From a virus, in the IMG/VR virus record IMGVR_UViG_3300032246_001368, positions 1 through 64,000 of that record: 64,000 nt of DNA, one strand, 5' to 3'. Positions 32,640 to 41,633 of this stretch are shown here, in pieces. The position numbers were made by a program, and so were the translations under genes. Position 1 is the first letter of the stretch, and every line of letters begins with the position of its first letter. The notes beneath the pieces are model-generated. The model did no database searches, was not told the DNA's origin, and saw only the letters and a program-made list of their open reading frames with translations.

Positions 32640-33116
32640 TTATTCCTGTTCAATATCAGGAAGTAATTCTACTCTTTCTCTCTTTGGTTTGTCATAAATC
32701 TTTGACATAATCTCATCTCTTGTTGCGATTAACACATTAGTAGTTGGTGGCTTAATACTCTTGACAGCCGACACTTCCATCTCTTTGAGCTGAATACTAT
32801 TCTTAATATTTTTATTCTGCATATTAAGTTTATTGAGACTATCAATTGCTTTTGTGGTCGCATTAATTAAAGAAGCAAGTGCACCTATCTCCATAGGATT
32901 CTGACCAGTTATAATAATATCTTTTAAAGAATTAACTGCATCTAAACTTGCTTCAATATTCTCCGTTGTTTTTCGAATAACATATTCATTGATATTCTCA
33001 TCATTGACATCTGGTATGATTATTGCCTCATTATCTGTCGCAGTTAGTTTACTTGAAGATACAGAATCTGCCTTGAGCTGTTCTACTATAGCATCTATTT
33101 CGTTATTTGATTCCAT
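32640..33116 (-). CDS. Possible small terminase subunit (gp16-like)
   Basis: A 158-residue minus-strand protein. NIEASLDAVNSLKDIIITGQ followed by NPMEIGALASLINATTKAID (about residues 51-90) is helical, and TNVLIATRDEIMSKIYDKPK (about 126-145) recalls the C-terminal block of T4-like small terminase proteins, which carry LKDII-x-x-G-x-x-A-L-x-x-L-like and LFVGSTxELxK-like segments. Small terminase recognises viral DNA for packaging. The gene is alone on the minus strand among replication and repair genes, away from the portal and head genes; no large terminase is in the window. Pattern is weak; an unrelated coiled-coil protein is the main alternative. Confidence 0.4.
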   Translation of the reverse strand: MESNNEIDAIVEQLKADSVSSSKLTATDNEAIIIPDVNDENINEYVIRKTTENIEASLDAVNSLKDIIITGQNPMEIGALASLINATTKAIDSLNKLNMQNKNIKNSIQLKEMEVSAVKSIKPPTTNVLIATRDEIMSKIYDKPKRERVELLPDIEQE

Positions 33117-33151
33117 GTTGAATTTTTATATAAATCATTTATTATATATGT

Positions 33152-33328
33152 ATGACTACTAGAATACTTATAGAAAATGTCGGAGAATTCCACCTTCAGC
33201 CAGAACTCGTACCTTCCTTGATAGGTTGGCTTAACTCTAATCAAGCAGTTAAGGGCCAGAAACCAGATGATAATATCAAAGAAATTATCAATATACAATT
33301 TCCTGGAAAAGAGTTAATTAACGGTTAA
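33152..33328 (+). CDS. Small protein (58 aa)
   Basis: A 58-residue plus-strand reading frame starting MTTRILIENVGEFHLQPELV, stopping ten bases before the dUTPase gene. It has normal mixed composition, including IGWLNSNQAVKGQKP and DNIKEIINIQFPGKELING, and fills what would otherwise be a 220-bp gap between the divergent 33116 gene and dut. An AT-rich stretch (TATTATATATG) precedes it. No family recognised. The antisense frame over the same DNA is poorer (it starts in AT-rich spacer) and I reject it. Probably a real small gene because spacing and composition fit its neighbours. Confidence 0.55.
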   Translation: MTTRILIENVGEFHLQPELVPSLIGWLNSNQAVKGQKPDDNIKEIINIQFPGKELING

Positions 33329-33337
33329 TATAAAAAT

Positions 33338-33775
33338 ATGATAGAGCCAATTAAAATCCATTTTGTTAAGACACATCCAGATGCAATTCTTCCTTCTAAG
33401 AAGAATATCAGTGATACTGGATACGATCTCACAGCAGTTGAGAATGTAAAGATTCCAGCTAAAGACAGTGCAATAATTCCTACTGGGTTGCAAGTAGCTA
33501 AGACAGAAAAGGGTCTTTGGTATTTAATTCTCCCACGTTCTGGAATGGGTTTCAAGCATGGAATACAACCACATTTAGGAGTTATAGATAATTCCTACAG
33601 AGGTGATTTAGCAGTCAAGCTTTACAACTTTTCAGACGTTGAATATAATGTCCTTAAAGGTGATAGAATAGCTCAAATAGCATACTTTCCTCTTCTGTGT
33701 GTTGAACCTACTTGGACAGAAGAAATAGAAGAAACAAATAGAGGTTCTAATGGATTTGGTAGCTCTGGAAACTAA
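33338..33775 (+). CDS. dut: dUTPase
   Basis: A 145-residue trimeric-type dUTP pyrophosphatase, which keeps uracil out of phage DNA and supplies dUMP. All five motifs are present: DTGYDLTA (26-33), PRSGMGFKHGI (67-77), GVIDNSYRGDL (81-91), KGDRIAQI (108-115) and RGSNGFGSSG (135-144). The catalytic Asp of motif III is D84 and the Tyr Y87. Length is normal and the glycine-rich C-terminus is complete, so the enzyme should be active. Its stop overlaps the ATG of the clamp loader gene by one base (TAATG). Very confident. Confidence 0.95.
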   Translation: MIEPIKIHFVKTHPDAILPSKKNISDTGYDLTAVENVKIPAKDSAIIPTGLQVAKTEKGLWYLILPRSGMGFKHGIQPHLGVIDNSYRGDLAVKLYNFSDVEYNVLKGDRIAQIAYFPLLCVEPTWTEEIEETNRGSNGFGSSGN

Positions 33776-34710
33776 TGGACAATCATTACGAGAGATTATG
33801 GTGTGAAAAGTACCGCCCAAAGACTCTGAAAGATATTCTTCTTTCAGAAGATAATCGAGCACACTTTTCTACATTAAATGAAGATACACCCAATATTCTT
33901 TTCTATGGATCTCCAGGCACAGGTAAAAGTACCTTGGCTAAGATCATAGTTAATGATATTCTCAAGTGCCAGTATCTGTATATCAATGCTTCTGATGAAA
34001 GCGGCATTGATACTATCAGAAATAAAGTCATTAGCTTTGCTCAAACTAGATCAATTGATAGTAAGAAGAAAGTAGTCATCTTGGAAGAGGCTGATGGTCT
34101 TACTGGTGATGCATTGCGCATCCTTCGTAATGTAATGGAGGAATACGTTGACACCACTCGGTTTATTCTTACAGCCAATTACCTGAATAAGATAATTGAA
34201 CCTATCAGATCTCGTTGTATGCTTTTTAGATTACAGCCGGATATACTTGGATGTATTAGTAGAATTGTAGAAATTCTCAAAGCAGAAAACATTAAGATTG
34301 ATGCTTCTACAAAAGATAAACTCAGTGAATGGATTGCAGACAGGTATCCGGATCTTAGACGCATCATTAATGACCTTCAGAGATATTCAGTTACAGGTAC
34401 ATTAATATTTCCAGAAGAAAATTTAGTAACTGATCTAGTAGGCTATATAATCAAGGGATTAACTGTAGCAAAAATATCTGCTTTAGATATTAGAAAAAAG
34501 GTTATTGAATCTGAAAAGACATTCAATAATGATTATCAACAACTCCTTAAAGAGATGTTTGATTTTGTTTACGACTCTGATCTTCCAGAGAAGGTGAAGA
34601 AAGTTCTTCTAGTAGATATAGGAGAGCACATGTACCGAGACGTCTTTGTGCTTGACCACGAGATTAATTTTTTCTGTGCTCTCCTATCTATTGAATCTTC
34701 TTTAAATTAA
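33775..34710 (+). CDS. gp44: Sliding-clamp loader ATPase (gp44/RFC small-subunit-like)
   Basis: A 311-residue AAA+ clamp loader. CEKYRPKTLKDILLSEDNRA (10-29) is the RFC box; Walker A GSPGTGKST (45-53); Walker B region VILEEADGLT (101-110); sensor 1 RFILTANY (129-136); SRC motif with the Arg finger (146-148). The Walker B sequence reads EEAD where DEAD or DExD is usual. The C-terminal helical domain (about 205-311) fits the collar. It would load the sliding clamp with a small subunit, possibly the 20298 product. Overlaps dut by one base and the convergent 34707 gene by four. Confident. Confidence 0.85.
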   Translation: MDNHYERLWCEKYRPKTLKDILLSEDNRAHFSTLNEDTPNILFYGSPGTGKSTLAKIIVNDILKCQYLYINASDESGIDTIRNKVISFAQTRSIDSKKKVVILEEADGLTGDALRILRNVMEEYVDTTRFILTANYLNKIIEPIRSRCMLFRLQPDILGCISRIVEILKAENIKIDASTKDKLSEWIADRYPDLRRIINDLQRYSVTGTLIFPEENLVTDLVGYIIKGLTVAKISALDIRKKVIESEKTFNNDYQQLLKEMFDFVYDSDLPEKVKKVLLVDIGEHMYRDVFVLDHEINFFCALLSIESSLN

Positions 34711-35246
34711 GACTTAGAGATCTTTACGTTCTTAGTTGGTAAAGAATCGTCCTTTGGTCTATTATTTAAAATATCAAACTCATTCTTCAGTTCAGTTGGT
34801 TTAGTGCCAACGGGGCGTTCGTATTTGTTAGGAACACCCTGAACTGGAGGAAGGTTATTACCGAAGTTTAACACTTCGACATATTCATAATTTCCAGGAA
34901 CATTGAATTCATTGAATTCTGTAGGCCATTGAACTGTTCTTGGATCTGTCTTGAGAGTAAGCATGATGCTTGAACCACCGGCTAAGTCAACAGCGTCTTT
35001 AGAACTGCCATTTACAGAATTACTTGCGACATCATGAATAAAGAAGAACGTATCAGGATTTGCATCTAAGATACTTTTAATCCAAGCATCAAAGACACCA
35101 TCTTTTTGATATCTCTCTTTATAGAAAGATGACTTAAAAAAAGCTGGCAAAAGCTTTACGGGAGAATTAGTGCGAAACCCACCATTTGAAAAATGGGTAA
35201 ATGCCTTCTCGCACAAGGTTTCAAATTTGTTGTATTTTTGACTCAT
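34707..35246 (-). CDS. Hypothetical phage protein (179 aa)
   Basis: A 179-residue minus-strand protein. It opens MSQKYNKFETLCEKAFTHFS followed by NGGFRTNSPVKLLPAFFKSS, then FDAWIKSILDANPDTFFFIH, and later YEYVEVLNFGNNLPPVQGVP (about 121-140). The pattern (an N-terminal FE-x-L-x-E-x-x-x-x-H-F segment, then a beta core, then GNNLPPxxxVP and a basic Pro/Lys tail) is familiar from short phage proteins of unknown role. It is convergent with the clamp loader (four-base overlap) and divergent from gp25. The -35 to -10 region on the minus strand shows no clear promoter. Function unknown. Confidence 0.5.
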   Translation of the reverse strand: MSQKYNKFETLCEKAFTHFSNGGFRTNSPVKLLPAFFKSSFYKERYQKDGVFDAWIKSILDANPDTFFFIHDVASNSVNGSSKDAVDLAGGSSIMLTLKTDPRTVQWPTEFNEFNVPGNYEYVEVLNFGNNLPPVQGVPNKYERPVGTKPTELKNEFDILNNRPKDDSLPTKNVKISKS

Positions 35247-35262
35247 ATATATAGTAGTTGGA

Positions 35263-35270
35263 CCTAAATA
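35263..35270 (+). promoter_or_regulatory. Late-type promoter box CCTAAATA for baseplate genes
   Basis: CCTAAATA, then TTT, 11 bases before the ATG at 35282. Two bases differ from TATAAATA, but the TAAATAT core is the same as at other late genes here. Confidence 0.45.
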
Positions 35271-35281
35271 TTTACCTCCAC

Positions 35282-35788
35282 ATGGCTACAATTTACCTGG
35301 ATAATTTAATAAACCCGCGCCAAACCAATTCTTCTGCCACTACCGTGTCCAAAGAAACCCCCTCTACTGGACCAATTTATACAGATTTACACCTTGATTT
35401 AGTAATAGCAAAAAACGCTGGGGTGGGATTGAATGCTCATGATTCTGATGATATTGAGATAGATGAAGATACTGCAGCCATTAAAAATTCTTTATATAAC
35501 ATATTTTCCACTATACCAGGACAGAAGTTATTAACACCTTCCTTTGGAGCCTCTTTAGATCAATATGTATTTGAGTCTGTAGATACAATGAGAGGCAAAA
35601 TCATCGGTGAAGACATCTTAAGAGCAATAACAACCTTTGAACCTAGGATCCAAGTCCTAAATATAGAAGTATATCCTAAACCAGACGAATTAATGTACTA
35701 CATTATTTTAGTATATCAATTAGTAGGTCTTAATAAGGTATACAGAAATCAAATACAAGTAGAATCTAATAATATCAAAGTAATATGA
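35282..35788 (+). CDS. gp25: Baseplate wedge protein (gp25-like)
   Basis: A 168-residue protein of the gp25/GpW family. From the ATG at 35282 it starts MATIYLDNLI; an upstream ATG at 35258 would overlap the TAAATA box and is less likely. DIEIDEDTAAIKNSLYNIFS followed by TIPGQKLLTPSFGASLDQYV (about residues 60-99), then ITTFEPRIQVLNIEVYP are gp25 signatures. In T4 gp25 joins gp6 in the wedge core. It overlaps the gp6-like gene by four bases (ATGA), giving the usual gp25-gp6 pairing. Confident. Confidence 0.85.
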   Translation: MATIYLDNLINPRQTNSSATTVSKETPSTGPIYTDLHLDLVIAKNAGVGLNAHDSDDIEIDEDTAAIKNSLYNIFSTIPGQKLLTPSFGASLDQYVFESVDTMRGKIIGEDILRAITTFEPRIQVLNIEVYPKPDELMYYIILVYQLVGLNKVYRNQIQVESNNIKVI

Positions 35789-37584
35789 GCGATAATTTCT
35801 TTAATTCCAATACATATGTAACTTTTGACGGAACAAGTCTGAGAGATTTAATAATCAATCGACTTAATCAAGGTCAAGTGTTCACTGATCAAAACTATCA
35901 AGGGTCTAATTTCTCTGCATTAATAGATGTTATTAGTTATTCTTTTAGTACTCTTTTATTTTATTTAAATAAAACGTCTTCTGAAAGCACATTTTCAGAT
36001 GCACAGGTTTATGAAAACATGAACCGCATTGTTAAGCTTTTAAATTATAAGCCAGTTGGAAGATTAACCCAAAATGTTCCCTTTGATCTATCTATTAACA
36101 GTAGTCTGTCACAAGGAAATTATTTTATCCCTAGATATAGTTATGTTAATGTAGGTGGAACAACATTTTCATTCAATCAAGATGTTAATTTTTCTAAATT
36201 AACAAACGGACAAGAATCAATAGCCGATATTTCAAATAACTATTTGCTCTATCAAGGAACATTCCAAGAATATCCATTATATTCTGCAGCTGGAATAGAT
36301 AACGAAGTATTGTTCCTGTCTCTTTCAGATAATACATATATTGATCACTTCAATATCCATGTTTATGTAAAACCTCAAAACACTACATCATGGAAGCGCT
36401 GGAGTAATGTAACAGAATTATTTTTACACGGATCAGTTGATGAGGTTTATGAAACTAGATTTAACGAAAACAAAAAATATGAAATTAAATTTGGTGACAA
36501 CATCAACGGTAAGAAATTAAATCAAGGTGATCAAATAGCTGTTTATTATTTAAAGATAGACCCCACAGCCACGGGCATAGGAGCCAATTCATTAAATGGT
36601 AATCCTATAGTAAAATTTAATTCTGTTCAATATAATACTATATTAACTGACACAAACTCAACTTATGAAAATGCTCTTTCTCCTGCTCAGTTAAAGGATC
36701 TTACATTATCTAATGTTTTCCCTTCTACTTCTTACTCTTCAGAAGAAACCGTAGACGATATAAGACAAAATGCCCCTAAGAATTTCAGATCCCAGTATCG
36801 TCTTGTTACAATACCTGATTATGAAACCTTTGTTAAAACCAATTATGCTAATTTATTAGCAGACGTGAAAGTTGTGCCTAATGACGACTATCTCAAAGGA
36901 CATATAAGATACCTCTACGATATAGGGTTAAACAACCCACAGCTCCAAAATCAAATATTGTTTAATCAGATAAAATTTGCTAACAGCTGTAACTTTAACA
37001 ACTTATATGTTTACTGTGTACCTAAAAATGTTTATCAGGAATATTTGTCAGCTCCTCAAAAAGAAATAATTTTAAACGGATTACAAGATTCCAAAACCAT
37101 TACGACACAAATAGTTCCTATTGACCCGGTTTATGTTTATATGGATTTTTATGTTGCAGCTCCTAATGTTCCATTGGCTCTCTCTGACATAAACAATAGT
37201 AAACTTCGCATAATCAAAACTGCAAATACCCGCAGAGCAGATTCTTCTATTTTGAATGATGTAAAAAATGTATTTTCTTCAACCTTTAATAGAACAACAT
37301 CTAAACTAGGACAATTAATCAATATGTATCAATTATCTATTGACCTTTTAAATATAGATGGAATACAAGCAGTTCAAACATACAGAGCGGATGTAGGAGC
37401 TTACGTCAACGGTGTATCTTTAGTGTTGTGGAATAATTTATATCCTACTCAAGACATTTCATTACACACTCAAAATGTAATATTAGAAAATTTCAAATAT
37501 CCTATATTTAATAATATTTCAGATTTATCTTCTCGCATAGAAGTAGTGGATAACTTCTCATCTGTCAAGGCTGTAGAATTTTAA
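35785..37584 (+). CDS. gp6: Baseplate wedge protein (gp6-like, baseplate J)
   Basis: A 599-residue baseplate J-type protein, which dimerises to make the central wedge ring. TSLRDLIINRLNQGQVFTDQ followed by NYQGSNFSALIDVISYSF, then NMNRIVKLLNYKPVGRL (about residues 16-90) is the gp6 N-terminal block. YEIKFGDNINGKKLNQGDQI followed by AVYYL (about 231-255) is the baseplate J core. APKNFRSQYRLVTIPDYETF (about 330-350) also matches. The length is close to T4 gp6 (about 660). Overlaps gp25 by four bases and is followed by the 37591 gene after six bases. Confident. Confidence 0.85.
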   Translation: MSDNFFNSNTYVTFDGTSLRDLIINRLNQGQVFTDQNYQGSNFSALIDVISYSFSTLLFYLNKTSSESTFSDAQVYENMNRIVKLLNYKPVGRLTQNVPFDLSINSSLSQGNYFIPRYSYVNVGGTTFSFNQDVNFSKLTNGQESIADISNNYLLYQGTFQEYPLYSAAGIDNEVLFLSLSDNTYIDHFNIHVYVKPQNTTSWKRWSNVTELFLHGSVDEVYETRFNENKKYEIKFGDNINGKKLNQGDQIAVYYLKIDPTATGIGANSLNGNPIVKFNSVQYNTILTDTNSTYENALSPAQLKDLTLSNVFPSTSYSSEETVDDIRQNAPKNFRSQYRLVTIPDYETFVKTNYANLLADVKVVPNDDYLKGHIRYLYDIGLNNPQLQNQILFNQIKFANSCNFNNLYVYCVPKNVYQEYLSAPQKEIILNGLQDSKTITTQIVPIDPVYVYMDFYVAAPNVPLALSDINNSKLRIIKTANTRRADSSILNDVKNVFSSTFNRTTSKLGQLINMYQLSIDLLNIDGIQAVQTYRADVGAYVNGVSLVLWNNLYPTQDISLHTQNVILENFKYPIFNNISDLSSRIEVVDNFSSVKAVEF

Positions 37585-37590
37585 CGCATC

Positions 37591-40500
37591 ATGCAATCAT
37601 CCTTAGTCAATAATCTTTTAGCATATTGGAAATTAAACGAAACTAGTGGAACGAGATTAGATTCTACTGGTAATAATCATTCCATATCAGAGGCAAACGG
37701 AACCGTTAATAGTGCTAGTGGTCTTTTATCCAAAGCTGCTTACATTTCTAACGGAAATACAAATTCTTGGTTAAAATTACCCCCCGGAATTTGTGATGTA
37801 GGAAACGGGCAAAAAACATTTTCTATATGGTTTAAAATAAATCAGACAAATATAGGATATCAATGGATATGGATGAATGGGTATACTGGAGGTTCTAATG
37901 ATATAGGTATTTGTTATATTGAAAATGGCAGTTATTTAAATTCTTTATTCGTAACAAATACAGAAAGTCATTGGGATGCATACAATCTTGGAGGAAATAT
38001 AGTTCCTACAGCAAATGTTTGGCATCATTTTGTTTGCACATTTAGTGGAGATACATACACTGCCTATTATGACGGGGAACAGATAGCTCAATTTGGTTAT
38101 AGTGGTACAGTTATATCCAGCGGCACGGAATATACATTAGGCCATTATAATCAAGCTCCTACCCTTGGTGCTTTCAAGGGAGCACTGGATGAAGTAGGTA
38201 TATGGAATAGAGTTTTATCACCAGCCGAAATAACCAATTTATACAACAATAGATTAGGAGATTCTTATCCCTTTTATGGTCCATCAAATTTTGTCGTAGA
38301 CTTAAATAGAGGATATGCAGGAGTTACAGAATTCAATTTTAATTCCTATATAAATCCTGCATATGAAGTAACCGCTGTATTATGGGGATTTGGTGATGGA
38401 TCAACCAGCAGAGAGTTAAATCCTAAACACACATACTACGTTCCAGGCAATTATACGGTTTATTTTAATATATACACATCTTCAACAGAAGTTATTAGTT
38501 TAACTAGTAATGTAAACATAGATGTATATTTAAATGAATCAATATATTTTGATTTTGTTCCTCCTCCTACTTTTGCCGGTCATTACAACAGATACCCATT
38601 TAAAATTAATATTACATCAAGTAATACTGGTCCTCATTATATTGATCTTGGAGCCCAATTCTCAAGATCTTATCAATCACAAAATCCATCTAATAAATGG
38701 TCTTTCCTCAGACCACAATGGAGATTTTTAGATTTAGACGGTAATGTCATAACATCAGTTAAAACAAAAGATACAATTATTAAGATTAATAATAGCAATG
38801 CTATAGATCCCACAGGTTTTGTGGCTGGTGTAACAGGAACTGCAGAATTTTATTTCGTTGATGATATATACAATTCAGATTTAGTTGTATCCAGACAACC
38901 TTATACAACACTCATAGCAACTCTTCAAACAAGTGCTATAAGATCTTTTAAAGATGGTATAAACACAGATAAAGAATTGCCTAGTTTTAGTAATAGTTTA
39001 GCAATAGCCACCAGTCCTTATATGGTATTGTGGAGAACACCAGAGAATATCAAAATAACCGAGAACGGCATTAGACAGCACAGTAATCCAAGATGGAATG
39101 GCGTTAATAATAGTCTCATAGTAAACACAGATTTTAGAGAATATGCATACCCTGATGAATGGGTAGATGGTAAGGGAGTGGAGATAGCATCCCCTGAAGA
39201 TTTTTTCATACACAATTTTCCGTTATCCAATTCTGAAGAAATAAAATTAAATGTAGGTGTTGTGGGATTAAGTGCTAATTTTACACCCCAACCCACAGAA
39301 ATGGTTTGGATAGACGAAACCGGTTATAAGGTTCCAGGATATTATAAAGGAAGATTTGAAACGTCTCATGTAGATACTTTAGGTGCTACAATTACTGCTA
39401 ATACCACCATTACGATGCCTCCAATGTCTAGTAATTTCTTCAATCCTGTGTTATGGGTGTCTAATCCAGAAGCTGGAATGTTGGCTACTGTACAATACAA
39501 ATACCAACCCAATTTATCTGACGCAACGACCTCTAATTTAGATGTTGCACAAATCTTTACTTTTGACGTTCCTATATTAAATGACGATGTTGATTTTGTA
39601 AAAGATCCCATGGCGTTATCAGGGTTCCACGGCATTAATAGTTTTGCAGCTTTGCCATCACCCAATTATCATGCATGGGCATCTGATTCAGAATTAAATT
39701 ATCTTTATAGATTTTCTTCCAACGGTCAAATTCTTTGTGCTGTAGATATTAATAAAATTATTACAGATAATAAATTAGGATTTTCAGTTCCTAAACAATG
39801 CTCACCAGTGTCTATTGCTCTTGATGGCAATCGCAATATATGGATGACTCTTTACGATACTGTATCTACATTAAAATTTGATAGTATGGGTAATTTCTTA
39901 TTTGCAGTTAGCCCATTATCAGCTACTGGTTATCCTTTACCTCCTAACATTTCTCCAGATTGGTTCGGAGAGTCTTCATATTATGATGCTAATGATTATC
40001 CTCCTTCTGGAAACGGTGATAATAATTTCGTAGAACCTACTGGTCTGGATACTGACACCAAAGACAATGTTTGGGTATCATATTCTAATTATGCTAGTGG
40101 ATATCTTGTAAAATATAGCTCCTCTGGCGGTTTATTAAATTCTCTAACATTTCCTCTTTGTTCTTGTCCTCAAGAAATTGTAGTAGATAAAAATGACGAT
40201 GTATGGTTAGCATTATCCAACCATATTTGGAATGGTCCTAGTTATATTGTAAAATTAAATTCTAATGGTCAAACATTAAGTTCTTTTGGTCCTTATAATG
40301 GTGTTAATCATTTAACAATAGACGTAAATCAGAATCTCTGGTTTACCTATAGTTATCAATGGATTGGTAATATAAACAACCTAACAGCGGATGTAACTAC
40401 ATTAGAAGTATCAGGAAATAATGTAACATCCAATATTCCAAATTGGTGGGACCCTAATTTAAATACAGATGAAACTGCTCTCGAAGGCATTGCAACCGAT

Positions 40501-41577
40501 TTAAGAGGATTTGTTTATGTTATTAATTCCGTAGAGAACCAGATATATGTTATAGATAGTTATAATAACGTTTTACAAAACAGATTCTACATTAATCCGC
40601 AAGGGTTTAATCATGTGATGGACGATCAAGAATCTCCTACAAAATTAATATACAATGTTTGGAATAAATCTGCTCAGGCAAGTGGAGACTGGTCTGGGTG
40701 GAAGTGGATTAACAAATTCAGAGATAGATTACCTTATTATACAGAAAAAACTACTACCAAATATCTTACAGGTGCAACAAACCCCTTGGATTTTTACAAT
40801 AATGATCCTTACGAAATTTTTAAAATAAATGAAGATCATGATTTAGCTGAGCAGATGAAATCGGTATCGTTTCAACCCATCTTAGCAAATAGTAATACAT
40901 TATTTGATGAATTCCTCGGCCCTATATTCGGACAATATCCTTTTGAAGCAGATGACCTCGGTGTTTCTTCATATGAAAAAATAGCAAACTTTGTTTCAAA
41001 TATATCAGATGCTGATTATTGTAACATAGATGAATTGTATAATATTTCGGATATGGTCGACTTGGATTTTGATAACTTCAAATTAACATATCCTACTTTA
41101 ATAAAGAGGCTTTTAAATTTTGCCAGTGTTAATCAATCAAGATTATGGGGTTCTAGATTATTAAATCAAGATAATTTCAAAAAACCCAGTGGAATGGGAA
41201 CTCTTAACAGAGGAGATTTGATAACATCGACATATTATACAATCACAGCAGGTGAACCAGTTGTATTAAAAACCAAATCACTTAACTCTTATCAGTTAAT
41301 ACCAACCGGTGAAATTAATGGTAATAATATCTATTCTCTCAATGATTTAGCAACATCTATAGGATTAGAAAATTATAATTGGCCTCAGTTCTATGAATTC
41401 TATGAATTTATACCTTCTTATGACAATACACAAATAGAAGGTTTAATTGATTGGAGTAATCCTCAAACGACTTTAAATGAGACACTATCAACATCTAATG
41501 ATTGGATGGGAAATGAAGGTATATTAGAAACTTTATTTTCTCACAAGTTGTATAAGGGTTTAGGATTAATAGATTAA
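37591..41577 (+). CDS. Very large baseplate/tail protein with LamG, PKD and propeller domains
   Basis: A 1328-residue protein in the position of T4 gp7. Residues about 7-225 form a LamG/concanavalin-like domain (LLAYWKLNETSGTRLDSTGN, then KTFSIWFKIN, WHHFVCTFSGD, ALDEVGIWNRVLSPAEI). About 245-315 is a PKD-like domain (VLWGFGDGSTSRELNPKHTY, then PGNYTVYFNI). About 700-1000 holds NHL/Vgb-like propeller blades (DTDTKDNVWVSYS, VDKNDDVWLALS, IDVNQNLWFTYS). The C-terminal 250 residues are distinct, containing LNRGDLITSTYYTITAGEPV (about 1203-1222), and may be the wedge anchor. LamG and PKD domains often bind glycans or proteins. Role as a peripheral wedge or adhesion protein is inferred from position. 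Confidence 0.7.
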   Translation: MQSSLVNNLLAYWKLNETSGTRLDSTGNNHSISEANGTVNSASGLLSKAAYISNGNTNSWLKLPPGICDVGNGQKTFSIWFKINQTNIGYQWIWMNGYTGGSNDIGICYIENGSYLNSLFVTNTESHWDAYNLGGNIVPTANVWHHFVCTFSGDTYTAYYDGEQIAQFGYSGTVISSGTEYTLGHYNQAPTLGAFKGALDEVGIWNRVLSPAEITNLYNNRLGDSYPFYGPSNFVVDLNRGYAGVTEFNFNSYINPAYEVTAVLWGFGDGSTSRELNPKHTYYVPGNYTVYFNIYTSSTEVISLTSNVNIDVYLNESIYFDFVPPPTFAGHYNRYPFKINITSSNTGPHYIDLGAQFSRSYQSQNPSNKWSFLRPQWRFLDLDGNVITSVKTKDTIIKINNSNAIDPTGFVAGVTGTAEFYFVDDIYNSDLVVSRQPYTTLIATLQTSAIRSFKDGINTDKELPSFSNSLAIATSPYMVLWRTPENIKITENGIRQHSNPRWNGVNNSLIVNTDFREYAYPDEWVDGKGVEIASPEDFFIHNFPLSNSEEIKLNVGVVGLSANFTPQPTEMVWIDETGYKVPGYYKGRFETSHVDTLGATITANTTITMPPMSSNFFNPVLWVSNPEAGMLATVQYKYQPNLSDATTSNLDVAQIFTFDVPILNDDVDFVKDPMALSGFHGINSFAALPSPNYHAWASDSELNYLYRFSSNGQILCAVDINKIITDNKLGFSVPKQCSPVSIALDGNRNIWMTLYDTVSTLKFDSMGNFLFAVSPLSATGYPLPPNISPDWFGESSYYDANDYPPSGNGDNNFVEPTGLDTDTKDNVWVSYSNYASGYLVKYSSSGGLLNSLTFPLCSCPQEIVVDKNDDVWLALSNHIWNGPSYIVKLNSNGQTLSSFGPYNGVNHLTIDVNQNLWFTYSYQWIGNINNLTADVTTLEVSGNNVTSNIPNWWDPNLNTDETALEGIATDLRGFVYVINSVENQIYVIDSYNNVLQNRFYINPQGFNHVMDDQESPTKLIYNVWNKSAQASGDWSGWKWINKFRDRLPYYTEKTTTKYLTGATNPLDFYNNDPYEIFKINEDHDLAEQMKSVSFQPILANSNTLFDEFLGPIFGQYPFEADDLGVSSYEKIANFVSNISDADYCNIDELYNISDMVDLDFDNFKLTYPTLIKRLLNFASVNQSRLWGSRLLNQDNFKKPSGMGTLNRGDLITSTYYTITAGEPVVLKTKSLNSYQLIPTGEINGNNIYSLNDLATSIGLENYNWPQFYEFYEFIPSYDNTQIEGLIDWSNPQTTLNETLSTSNDWMGNEGILETLFSHKLYKGLGLID

Positions 41578-41616
41578 TCTTAAACGTAATAAATCCATTG
41601 CACAAAAGGATTTTGT

Positions 41617-41624
41617 TCTAAATA
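41617..41624 (+). promoter_or_regulatory. Late-type promoter box TCTAAATA
   Basis: TCTAAATA followed by TTA, nine bases before the ATG at 41634, within a 56-bp spacer. The identical octamer precedes the 52211 gene. Confidence 0.45.
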
Positions 41625-41633
41625 TTAGAAGAC

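Noticed and set aside
33095-33298. Antisense frame over the small 33152 gene
   Set aside because: Starts in AT-rich spacer and overlaps the 33116 gene start; the plus-strand small gene fits spacing and composition better.
38998-39665. Three antisense frames in the 37591 gene
   Set aside because: All lie under a continuous, domain-bearing reading frame.
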